In this document: positions 55,697 to 64,000 of the stretch, in pieces
Position numbering within the stretch: position 1 is the first letter of the stretch
Layout: every line of letters starts with the position of its first letter
Source: an uncultured Alphaproteobacteria bacterium
GTDB taxonomy: Bacteria; Pseudomonadota; Alphaproteobacteria; Micavibrionales; UBA1664
Direction of reading: 5' to 3'
Length of the DNA: 64,000 nt
Assembly: GCA_943789475.1 (NCBI GenBank)
Contig: CALSUG010000003.1
Span: forward strand, 124,001 to 188,000
Made by a program: the position numbers and the translations under genes
The notes under the pieces: generated by a model
Databases searched by the model: none
Told to the model about the DNA's origin: nothing
The model's input: the letters and a program-made list of their open reading frames with translations, nothing else

Positions 55697-56350
55697 TTAT
55701 GATACTGGCACATCAACTCGTGATGTCAAATCAGTGACTAGCGGATCATCTTCCATCATTTCGATCATACCTGATGGTTGGATTGCAAAATTTGATAGGA
55801 ACAACGCGTTTGAATAATAAACAATCGCATCACATAGGAAATGACCATCATCATTCTTACCTTCATATGATGCAGGACGTAAAACACCTTCGATTGCACG
55901 ACGTGTACCTTCATCCAAATCTTGTGGCATCCCATATGTATCCATTGTTTCGGATACAAGAAAGGGACCCTCTTCACCACGCACAAAGAAACAGAAAAAG
56001 CGAAGGTAATCTAAAACATTATCATCTGTCACCTTGATTGGCGCCTCTGCATTTGTCATGTGAATCGGCGGTGATGTTCCATCTAAGCGTGTTAATTCAC
56101 CCTTATGCGTTAAGTAATACACGCACAAGTGTGATGGATCCCAATTTGTATCACGCAAGCGAACTAACGCTACATTTTGATAAAAAGGCAATTGGCGCCA
56201 GTGGATTTCTGTTGTTCCAATTTCTGGCTTGTGTTTACCGTCAATTTCACCAACTTTATCGAAAAACCCTTGCTTTTCTGCATCATTTACGGCATTCCAC
56301 AGATCATCATCTTGTAACGAAAATCTGTTCTGAACCTTAGTATCACTCAT
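55697..56350 (-). CDS. Conserved-looking unknown protein, 217 residues
   Basis: No named family recognised. Soluble, acidic, with several regular stretches (IHWRQLPFYQNVALVRLRDTNWDPS, LCVYYLTHKGELTRLDGTSPPIH, YLRFFCFFVRGEEGPFLV) that look structured rather than random. It is the only minus-strand gene between putA and rpmH and has its own terminator. Function is unknown. Confidence 0.75.
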   Translation of the reverse strand: MSDTKVQNRFSLQDDDLWNAVNDAEKQGFFDKVGEIDGKHKPEIGTTEIHWRQLPFYQNVALVRLRDTNWDPSHLCVYYLTHKGELTRLDGTSPPIHMTNAEAPIKVTDDNVLDYLRFFCFFVRGEEGPFLVSETMDTYGMPQDLDEGTRRAIEGVLRPASYEGKNDDGHFLCDAIVYYSNALFLSNFAIQPSGMIEMMEDDPLVTDLTSRVDVPVS

Positions 56351-56476
56351 TTAAAAACCCTTTTTTTAATTTTATTGTCTTATATTACGTGTGCGCGTAA
56401 ACAACGGCAAGCTTTGATTTGACATTTTCTTTTTTTAAGACTATAACCTGTTCAGAATTAAAAAAGGATTAAAGAA

Positions 56477-56611
56477 ATGAAACGTACTTTTCAACCAAGT
56501 AACCTAGTTCGCGCACGTCGTCATGGTTTCCGTTCACGCATGGCAACTGTTGGTGGCCGTAAAGTTATCAACGCACGTCGTAGACAAGGTCGTAAAAAAC
56601 TAAGTGCTTAA
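56477..56611 (+). CDS. rpmH: 50S ribosomal protein L34
   Basis: 44 residues: [19 protein letters not shown] and the end [11 protein letters not shown] are the L34 signature. AAGGA lies 8 bases upstream. It is followed at once by rnpA, the usual order. Confidence 0.98.
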   Translation: MKRTFQPSNLVRARRHGFRSRMATVGGRKVINARRRQGRKKLSA

Positions 56612-56630
56612 TACAGCCTTAGATGCAGAA

Positions 56631-56990
56631 ATGAATAATTGCTCAGGCCGTTTGAAAAAACGGCCTGAATTTTTATGTGTCGCCCAAAAAGGTAAAAAAT
56701 GGGTTTCTACTGGTGTTGTTATTCAATCACTTGAAACAAACACAAACGCCGTTCGTTTTGGTTTCACCGCCACAAAAAAAATTGGTAACGCTGTTATACG
56801 CAATCGTGCTAAACGCCGTCTACGCGCGATCGCATATACGTTATATAACGACCATCAATTATCATTTAAATCTGCAGATATCGTTTTTATCGCTCGCGAT
56901 GTCACGACGACATATGACTGGGACCAATTACTAAAAGACGCAAAATGGTGCCTTAAACGTCTCGAAATATCGACTAAAAACTCTGATTAA
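56631..56990 (+). CDS. rnpA: Ribonuclease P protein component
   Basis: 119 residues from the ATG at 56631; a GTG at 56604 overlapping the rpmH stop is in frame and cannot be excluded. Family features: [44 protein letters not shown] (the RNR motif) and [11 protein letters not shown]. Helps the P RNA mature tRNA 5' ends. The usual next genes (yidD, yidC) are absent; a convergent phnA-like gene overlaps the last 4 bases. Confidence 0.93.
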   Translation: MNNCSGRLKKRPEFLCVAQKGKKWVSTGVVIQSLETNTNAVRFGFTATKKIGNAVIRNRAKRRLRAIAYTLYNDHQLSFKSADIVFIARDVTTTYDWDQLLKDAKWCLKRLEISTKNSD

Positions 56991-57313
56991 ATCTTTTTTA
57001 TAAACTGAGATTTTAATCCCATAGGGCCAATTCCCGGAATTTTACAATCAATATTATGGTCTCCATCGACAAGACGTATCCCTTTAACTTTTGTTCCTAC
57101 CTTTACAACGGATGATGCCCCCTTCACCTTAAGATCTTTAATTACCGTCACATCATCACCATCCGCTAACGGTGTGCCATTTGCATCCTTGATAACAGGT
57201 GCTTCGACCTCGTTCCATTCATGCCCACATTCAGGACAATTCAAAACACTATCAATTTCATATGCCAATTCCGAATTACATTCAGGGCACGGCGGTAATG
57301 TTTGCTCAGGCAT
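56987..57313 (-). CDS. PhnA/YjdM-family zinc-ribbon protein
   Basis: 108 residues, the family's normal length. A zinc ribbon ([22 protein letters not shown] is split here as CPEC at 9-12 and CPEC at 31-34) is followed by the PhnA C-terminal barrel ([54 protein letters not shown]). The historic phosphonate link of PhnA is not supported biochemically for this subfamily. It overlaps rnpA tail to tail by 4 bases. Confidence 0.93.
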   Translation of the reverse strand: MPEQTLPPCPECNSELAYEIDSVLNCPECGHEWNEVEAPVIKDANGTPLADGDDVTVIKDLKVKGASSVVKVGTKVKGIRLVDGDHNIDCKIPGIGPMGLKSQFIKKI

Positions 57314-57326
57314 TTCTTCTCTTTCT

Positions 57327-58293
57327 TTATAGGTAAATCACATTATCGCGATCAACAGGGATAGACAATGATGGAATGTCAACTTTCAAAATGTTGCGCA
57401 AACGTTGCTTTGATATTTTATCCATCGGCAACTTTGACAATCGCCTCTCTTGGTTTTTTAATATTTTTGTAGCCATCGTATTTATTGCCGATTGACCTGA
57501 CACTTTATACCCAATTTTGACTATCTGTTGAAATTGTTTGGTCAAATTTTCAGGTACTGAAATCCCAAATTCTATATCCGTTATCTTTCATTTTTTTCTG
57601 TAACAGGAATGACATTTCATCCGCACTATATGGTTTACAATGCACTACACGACGACTTAACGCTTTAAATTTAGGATAATTTTGTAAAAATCTATCATAG
57701 ATTTTTCGTGACATTGACATCATCAACTAGTGTTTGCACTGACTGATCAAATGTTTGTTTCAAAATAATATCTAACAATATATCTTCCCAATCATGCCAA
57801 TCCGCAATCGCAGGACGCGGATTTTCAACCAACTCATCAAAACCATCCAAATATATAGAGCGCCCCGAACCACTATCAAAAACTTTTATTCAGATGTTTC
57901 TTAGTGTCCGATACATAATGATAGATTGCTTCATTGACATTAATTCGACAAATACCCGATTTCATTGTTATATCCGCTTCACTATAAAATGACGAAAGTT
58001 TATTTGACACTTCTCGATGACAACCGACACCTGTAAAAACAACAATTTTTTGGTAATCCCAAAGAGCCTCCTGATAAGTTATGACGTTTACGCAAACTGT
58101 AAAATTTTTTAGATTTTATAATTTCTTGCAAATACATTTTTAAATCCGAATGCCCAACAACACCATCGACATAACTGTGTAATTTTTCCTGTTCTTCCTC
58201 AACAATCGTTTTAATGCTCCTTGATAGTATGCGTTTTTTACGCTCCTCTTGGCTTTCTTTAGTAAAGTAATGCATTGGATTTTTTTTAGGCAT
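57327..58293 (-). pseudogene. CbxX/CfqX-like AAA ATPase gene with four +1 frameshifts and degenerate Walker motifs
   Basis: Five in-order frame pieces join into one 320-residue protein if one base is removed near 58080, 57885, 57715 and 57570. The restored protein follows the CbxX/SpoVK layout: VVGHSDLK (for LVGL), IVVFTGVGCHREV (for xxFTGNPGTGKT), INVNEAIYHYVSDTKK (for sensor region VGxT), GRSIYLDGFDEL (for GVLFIDEAYxL), FLQNYPKFKALSRR and PYSADEMSFLLQKKMKDNGYR. Walker A has lost the lysine and Thr, and Walker B reads YLDGF. It would therefore be ATPase-dead even with an intact frame. It is 80 bases upstream of frmB and 13 bases after the phnA-like start. Either a decaying gene or an intact pseudo-ATPase with sequence errors. 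Confidence 0.75.
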
Positions 58294-58370
58294 GGTTACG
58301 ACGCTCCTCTATATCAACCTTGCTATAGGATATAGGGTCAAAAAATCCATCTTCAAGAGGTAAAATGAAT

Positions 58371-59210
58371 TTATTTTAAAATATTTTGCGCATGATGGCG
58401 AAGGTGATCGCCTATAAAACTTTGTATAAAGAAATAACTATGGTCATATCCATCTTGCAAACGAAGGTTTAATTTTTGCTCAACCTTGGCACAAGCATCT
58501 TCAAATAGTTCAGGTTTCAACTGTTCCCTCAAAAAATTATCGCCCAAACCTTGGTCAATTAGTATCTCAATATTCTTTTTTTGAGAACTTTCAACAAGGT
58601 GGCACGCATCATGTTTTGTCCACTCAATCTCATCATCACCTAAATAGCCGTTAAAAGCCTTTTGCCCCCATGGGACTTGTGACGGTGCAACGATCGGCGA
58701 GAACGCAGACACAGATTGATACAGGTCTGGATGTTTTAAAAACAACGTTAGTGCACCATGTCCTCCCATTGAATGCCCCATAATACCCTGACGTTCACTA
58801 TCAATTGGAAAATTGTCCGCGATCAATGAACGTAATTCTTTGACAATATATGCTTCCATTTGAAAGTGTTTTGCCCACGGGGTTTGCGTTGCATTAATAT
58901 AAAATCCTGCGCCTTTCCCAAAATCATATGAATCCACATCATCGGGCACATCATCACCGCGCGGTGATGTATCGGGTGCAATCACAATCAATCCCAATTC
59001 CGCGGCAACACCATAAGCCCCAGCTTTACTTGTAAAATTATCATGCGTACATGTAAGACCCGATAAAAATGTAACGGCTGGACACACCCCATCTTTCACC
59101 TGTGGTGGTAAAAAGATAGAAAAACGCATATCGCACGATAGTGACGTCGAAGCATGTTCCCATACTTGTAATTCACCACCATGACATTGATGAGATTCGA
59201 TTTGTTTCAT
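58371..59210 (-). CDS. frmB: S-formylglutathione hydrolase
   Basis: 279 residues, the normal length. Esterase-D fold: FLSGLTCTHDNF near 50, DTSPRGDDVPDD, the nucleophile elbow GHSMGG (Ser147), and the catalytic histidine in DGYDHSYFFIQSFIGDH. Hydrolyses S-formylglutathione to formate and glutathione, the second step after FrmA. It begins 2 bases after frmA. Confidence 0.95.
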   Translation of the reverse strand: MKQIESHQCHGGELQVWEHASTSLSCDMRFSIFLPPQVKDGVCPAVTFLSGLTCTHDNFTSKAGAYGVAAELGLIVIAPDTSPRGDDVPDDVDSYDFGKGAGFYINATQTPWAKHFQMEAYIVKELRSLIADNFPIDSERQGIMGHSMGGHGALTLFLKHPDLYQSVSAFSPIVAPSQVPWGQKAFNGYLGDDEIEWTKHDACHLVESSQKKNIEILIDQGLGDNFLREQLKPELFEDACAKVEQKLNLRLQDGYDHSYFFIQSFIGDHLRHHAQNILK

Positions 59211-59212
59211 GA

Positions 59213-60334
<1,122 letters not shown>

Positions 60335-60388
60335 TCATTATTTTTTTATAGCCTTAGTAAATAACGAATTTTTAGCCTACTAGCAATT

Positions 60389-62188
60389 CTAAAACGCTTC
60401 CGCTTTCATCGCCATTAATGGTTCTGCACCAGACATCAATGATTTAAACCTAAAGTCTGCTTCGGGCAACATTTTTGTAAAGAAGAAGTTCGCTGTTTGC
60501 AGCTTTTCTTCATAAAATTCTTTTGATTGCTCCCCATCACCACTTTCAATTTTATCCAATGCCACCTTAACCATTTGTGCCCACATATACCCCATGGCCA
60601 CAAGTGCGAATTGACGCATATAATCGGTTGATGCTGCCCCCGCCTCATCAGGATTTTTTAACCCTTTTTGTGCAATTGTCGCCGTTGATTGTTGCAATTT
60701 CATAAAGGCCTTGGCCAACGGCATAACATATGGCGCCATATCCATATTTTCACCTTCAGTTTCAATAAATTTTTGTACAGGGTGGAAGAATCGGCGGAGC
60801 AAACGACCATAACCTTGCGCCAACTTACGCCCAACCAAATCTAATGCTTGGATACCATTTGTACCTTCATAAATTTCGGCAATACGTGCATCACGTACAT
60901 ATTGTTCAACACCATATTCAGCAATATAACCGTGACCACCATGGACCTGAACCGACAAATTAGCCACAACAGACCCCATATCCGTGAAGTACCCCTTCAT
61001 AATAGGTGTCAAAAGAGCCAAAAGATCATCCGCCTCTTGTCGTTTATCCGTGTCTGGCTCTTTATTTGAACCGTCCAGCGCCATTGCCCCCCAATAAGCC
61101 AACGCACGTGCCCCTTCTGTAAAGGCTTTCCCCGTTAGCAACATTTTACGTACATCGGGATGCACGATAATTGGATCGGCAGGTTTGTCTTCGAATTTTG
61201 TTCCGGTTAATGAACGCATTTGCAGGCGATCTTTGGCATATGCCACACCATTTTGGTATGCAACCTCTGCGATACCTAATCCCTGCATCGCAACCCCAAG
61301 ACGCGCCGCGTTCATCATTGCAAACATTGCACGCAATCCTTTGTGCGGTTCACCCACAAGCCATCCAATCGCATCATCATAATTCATCACACATGTTGAA
61401 TTTGCATGAATACCCATTTTATGTTCGATTGCACCACACACGGCACCGCTGTTGCGTTCGCCCAATGATCCATCTTCGTTCGCCAAATATTTTGGCACAA
61501 CAAATAATGAAATTCCTTTTACACCTTCTGGCGCATCAGGTAATCGCGCAAGGACAAGATGAACGATGTTCTCCGTTAAATCTTGTTCCCCAGCAGAAAT
61601 AAAAATTTTCGTTCCTGTGATTTTGTATGATCCATCGTCATTATCATCGGCTTTTGTTTTAATCAAACCAAGGTCAGTACCACAATGTGGTTCAGTCAAA
61701 TTCATTGTCCCCGACCATGTTCCATCAATCAGTTTTGGACAATAAAGTGCCTTTTGTTCATCCGTACCAAAGGAATGTATCGCCTCGTAACACCCTTGCG
61801 ACAAACCTGGATACATACCAAATGAGAAATTTGCGGCACAAATCATTTCCTGCATCACGGTATTCATTAATGCGGGCATCCCCATACCACCATATTCAGG
61901 ATCGGCGGATAATCCCGTCCATCCACCTTCGATGAAGGTTTGATATGCCTCTTTAAAACCTTTAGGTGTTGCGACCTCACCGTCCTTAAATGTGCATCCT
62001 TCTTGATCGCCAGATTGATTAATTGGAAATAGAACATCTTGGCAAATCTTTGCACCTTCTTCTAAGACAGGGTCAATCAAATCACGTGTAGCCTCTTCAT
62101 ATCCAGGAAGTTTACTTAACTTCTCAGCATTTAAAACTTCATGTAAAACAAAACGAATGTCATCTAATGGTGCATTATAAATCGGCAT
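60389..62188 (-). CDS. Acyl-CoA dehydrogenase, long (DmdC/FadE-like) form
   Basis: 599 residues, the long acyl-CoA dehydrogenase form. An N-terminal helical extension (residues 1-70), then the standard core: GWTGLSADPEYGGMGMP, WSGTMNLTEPHCGTDLGLI (FAD/substrate), IFISAGEQDLTENIVH, HGGHGYIAEYGVEQYVRDARIAEIYEGTNGIQALDLVGRK, with the catalytic base Glu in YEGTNG. A C-terminal helical domain follows (about 460-599). This type includes DmdC, which acts on methylmercaptopropionyl-CoA, and general fatty acyl-CoA dehydrogenases; the substrate cannot be told. A FadN-like gene lies 1 kb upstream on the same strand. Confidence 0.92.
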   Translation of the reverse strand: MPIYNAPLDDIRFVLHEVLNAEKLSKLPGYEEATRDLIDPVLEEGAKICQDVLFPINQSGDQEGCTFKDGEVATPKGFKEAYQTFIEGGWTGLSADPEYGGMGMPALMNTVMQEMICAANFSFGMYPGLSQGCYEAIHSFGTDEQKALYCPKLIDGTWSGTMNLTEPHCGTDLGLIKTKADDNDDGSYKITGTKIFISAGEQDLTENIVHLVLARLPDAPEGVKGISLFVVPKYLANEDGSLGERNSGAVCGAIEHKMGIHANSTCVMNYDDAIGWLVGEPHKGLRAMFAMMNAARLGVAMQGLGIAEVAYQNGVAYAKDRLQMRSLTGTKFEDKPADPIIVHPDVRKMLLTGKAFTEGARALAYWGAMALDGSNKEPDTDKRQEADDLLALLTPIMKGYFTDMGSVVANLSVQVHGGHGYIAEYGVEQYVRDARIAEIYEGTNGIQALDLVGRKLAQGYGRLLRRFFHPVQKFIETEGENMDMAPYVMPLAKAFMKLQQSTATIAQKGLKNPDEAGAASTDYMRQFALVAMGYMWAQMVKVALDKIESGDGEQSKEFYEEKLQTANFFFTKMLPEADFRFKSLMSGAEPLMAMKAEAF

Positions 62189-62267
62189 AATATTGGGATC
62201 CCACTTTGGTTATTGATTTGTACATTGAAATTGTACCATGATTTTATAAAAAGAAAATGAATGAGAA

Positions 62268-62540
62268 TTATTTATCGTTTTGCATACCAAAACGGATTTC
62301 ATCCAAAAGGCGGTTTCGTTTTTGGTCATCATTTTCAATATCCGATTTAACCTGATTTTTTAATTTTGACATTTTCAACGCATTCGCCATTTTTTGGATT
62401 TCTTCTTCACCCAACTCTTCACGCTTAGCTCGCAACTGTACAAAAAGTTTCTGTTTGGCATCAGATAAATGAGAAATATCAGTATTATATTTACTGACAC
62501 CGCCCTCTTTATCTTTTTTACTCTTTAAAAAACCAAACAT
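62268..62540 (-). CDS. Small charged helical protein, 90 residues
   Basis: Not assigned. Lys/Glu-rich, helical after a short hydrophobic start (MFGFLKSKK). It may be membrane-associated through that start. It lies 11 bases after the Cys-rich secreted protein gene and 79 bases before the acyl-CoA dehydrogenase start. Seems a genuine gene from its position and codon use. Confidence 0.6.
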   Translation of the reverse strand: MFGFLKSKKDKEGGVSKYNTDISHLSDAKQKLFVQLRAKREELGEEEIQKMANALKMSKLKNQVKSDIENDDQKRNRLLDEIRFGMQNDK

Positions 62541-62551
62541 ATATTATTCGC

Positions 62552-63085
62552 TTACCACCAATAACGAGGGTGTTTAATACCATCCGTTGTGACATCAATG
62601 AAATTTTTCTTTGGCGTGTTGTAATCTCCACAAGCGCTTCTATCGATTCTCGTATCCCCTCTTTCTCGAGTTCGTTTTTCACAAGATTTATTCGTATTCA
62701 TACAGGTTCCTTTTTCACTACCACCACCTCGATCTTCGTCACCTGTTCTCGTAACCTTCAATTTATATCCCGCTTTTTCACACGGTTTAAATGCCTGTCC
62801 TAATTGATAACTACCCTCGCCGTTTTGTACACAGCCAGAATATCGAGGTAATGCCGAACACTTTCTCTTTTTTATACGCCAAATAAATGTTCTTTTTTGA
62901 AGTCCACATGTCGCAGGAAAACCGCCTGGTGCACAGATCCAAATACCACAATGTGCTTCATATGTTGATTGAGATGGAGATGTGGGATGTGGACAATAAC
63001 CTGCATTCGCTTTGGAGGGGAGCATTGTCACAGTCAAAATTCCAAACACAAATGCTACGCACAAAAATAAAATATTCTTCATCAT
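62552..63085 (-). CDS. Cysteine-rich secreted protein of unknown function
   Basis: 177 residues. A signal peptide is cleaved after KANA. The mature part of about 150 residues holds ten cysteines (for example GYCPHP, HCGIWICAP, ATCGLQ, KRKCSA, SGCVQN, KPCEKAG, GTCMN, KSCEKR, SACGD), an even number suited to five disulfides, with many Arg/Lys and Gly. No family recognised. It lies between the FadN-like gene and a small helical gene on the same strand. Confidence 0.65.
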   Translation of the reverse strand: MMKNILFLCVAFVFGILTVTMLPSKANAGYCPHPTSPSQSTYEAHCGIWICAPGGFPATCGLQKRTFIWRIKKRKCSALPRYSGCVQNGEGSYQLGQAFKPCEKAGYKLKVTRTGDEDRGGGSEKGTCMNTNKSCEKRTRERGDTRIDRSACGDYNTPKKNFIDVTTDGIKHPRYWW

Positions 63086-63124
63086 ATCATTATATAAAAT
63101 TTGAATTAAATTTTCCTTAATTGA

Positions 63125-64000
63125 TTAATTGCGCAATGGTTTACCCTTGGTAAGCATATACTCAATACGTGCCATTGTACCTTCATTTTGAACCAGTTTC
63201 ATAAATTCTGTTCGTTCCAATTTCAACAAATCATCATCATTCATTGTCTCAGTCCAATCTGCCTTTTCACCACCAGTCAAAACACTCGCAAGTGCAGATG
63301 ATACAGTTACATCGTATGGAGTTGCCTTACCCGAACGACGTAAATCGACCACAGCAAGATCCAAAGCAGCTTTACCCGTTGGACCAGGAAGTCGAATTTT
63401 TTCATTTTTCTCTGGTGCAACGTATCCTTCGACCAGTTCCAACGCCTTTTGTTTGGCATCAAATAATAATCGATCGCGATTCATCGTCACACCGTCACTA
63501 TCGCGAAAATAAATCTCCTTGGCTTCCGCGCCCGATTTCGCAACGGTTGCCGTGGCAATCACCTCAAATGCCTTACGAATTGCACCCATTGGCGTTTTAT
63601 CAGGTGAGAACCATAGGCGATCACCATCAATCGCCTCCATGTTTTTCTTAAACTGTTGTTCCTCACGTTCTTTATAACGCAAAACAAGTTCTTTACATCC
63701 GCCCCATCCTGGAACAATACCAACACCGACTTCAACAAGGCCTGTGTATGTTTCGGCATGTAATTGCACATGATCGGAATGAAGCAAAATTTCACACCCT
63801 CCACCGAATGCAAAGCCAGATGGTGCAGATACAACAGGAAATGGTGCATGTTTTAGTGCCATATATGCACGTTGTCCGCCCGCCACGAACTCTTCAATTT
63901 GCGGGAACAAGGCTATATTCATCATAAATATAGCAAGACCTAAATTTGCTCCGGCACTAAAATGAGTCCCCTCATTATAAACAACTAATGCCTTATAATC
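63125..64000 (-). CDS. 3-hydroxyacyl-CoA dehydrogenase / enoyl-CoA hydratase (FadN-like), C-terminal part only
   Basis: Open from the right edge, about 291 residues to the stop at 63125; its start lies beyond the window. The visible part begins inside an enoyl-CoA hydratase fold: YKALVVYNEGTHFSAGANLGLA, then PVVSAPSGFAFGGGCEILLHSDHVQLHAETYTGLVEVGVGIVPGWGGCKEL, with the catalytic glutamates (E in GGGCEI and in VGVGIVPGWGG region). A C-terminal helical domain follows. In FadN-type proteins a 3-hydroxyacyl-CoA dehydrogenase precedes this hydratase-like domain. Acts in beta-oxidation, presumably with the acyl-CoA dehydrogenase downstream. Confidence 0.85.
   Translation of the reverse strand, partial: DYKALVVYNEGTHFSAGANLGLAIFMMNIALFPQIEEFVAGGQRAYMALKHAPFPVVSAPSGFAFGGGCEILLHSDHVQLHAETYTGLVEVGVGIVPGWGGCKELVLRYKEREEQQFKKNMEAIDGDRLWFSPDKTPMGAIRKAFEVIATATVAKSGAEAKEIYFRDSDGVTMNRDRLLFDAKQKALELVEGYVAPEKNEKIRLPGPTGKAALDLAVVDLRRSGKATPYDVTVSSALASVLTGGEKADWTETMNDDDLLKLERTEFMKLVQNEGTMARIEYMLTKGKPLRN

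Overview
The window looks like a chromosomal segment of an AT-rich, flagellated alphaproteobacterium. Evidence for the class: lspA followed by a DUF3035 (BamF-type) lipoprotein gene and an M16 peptidase gene, a cysteine-poor L36, a glutathione-dependent formaldehyde pathway (frmA/frmB), a FadN-type beta-oxidation enzyme, and PutA without a DNA-binding domain. Part of a Dot/Icm-type (IVB) secretion apparatus sits between housekeeping genes (guaA and putA). No tRNA, rRNA, integrase, transposase, CRISPR array or relaxase was seen, so nothing marks the segment as a recent mobile insertion. A more exact taxonomic placement would be guesswork.

Layout. 0-8.2 kb (minus strand): a tightly packed run reading TolC-like lipoprotein, HlyD-type adaptor, GAF-like/HlyD fusion, M50 protease/HlyD fusion, lspA, DUF3035 lipoprotein, M16 peptidase. 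8.3-9.3 kb: an orphan MoxR ATPase. 9.3-20.6 kb: flagellar genes flgD-flgE-(FlgN-like)-flgK-flgL on the minus strand, an RTX-repeat protein, then flagellin, fliD and fliS on the plus strand; flgD and fliD are preceded by strong sigma-54 promoter matches. 20.7-31.9 kb: a pilus-type periplasmic domain protein, a TPR lipoprotein, a LapE/LapB/LapC-like type I secretion system, a CHASE2 adenylate cyclase, and a convergent FecR/cadherin-like surface protein that is a likely type I substrate. 32-38.4 kb: a CNB-EAL protein, rpmJ, a stand-alone CNB protein, mreB-mreC-mreD and a PBP2 gene broken by two frameshifts. 38.4-44.7 kb: YgjV-like protein, Ca/Na exchanger, TerD protein, purine nucleoside phosphorylase, three unknown genes, guaA. 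44.8-50.8 kb: an unknown secreted protein divergent from dotI-dotH-dotG and a DotF-position gene. 50.8-57.3 kb: small unknown gene, putA, a second CNB-EAL protein, a conserved unknown, rpmH-rnpA, phnA-like gene. 57.3-64 kb (minus strand): a frameshifted CbxX-like AAA gene, frmB-frmA, an acyl-CoA dehydrogenase, two unknown small genes, and the C-terminal part of a 3-hydroxyacyl-CoA dehydrogenase/enoyl-CoA hydratase.

How the parts may work together. Three envelope export routes are encoded here: the type I system with RTX/FecR-cadherin substrates, the Dot/Icm core genes, and an unusual TolC/HlyD/M50 assembly with no ABC or RND pump gene beside it. A cyclase that should make cAMP lies in the type I operon, and three proteins with cyclic-nucleotide-binding domains lie nearby, two fused to EAL domains with conserved catalytic residues. 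This suggests, by inference, that cAMP controls c-di-GMP breakdown and so motility or adhesion. Two genes (PBP2 and the CbxX-like gene) hold all six frame breaks seen, and every one fits a single-base insertion; this needs a read-level check.
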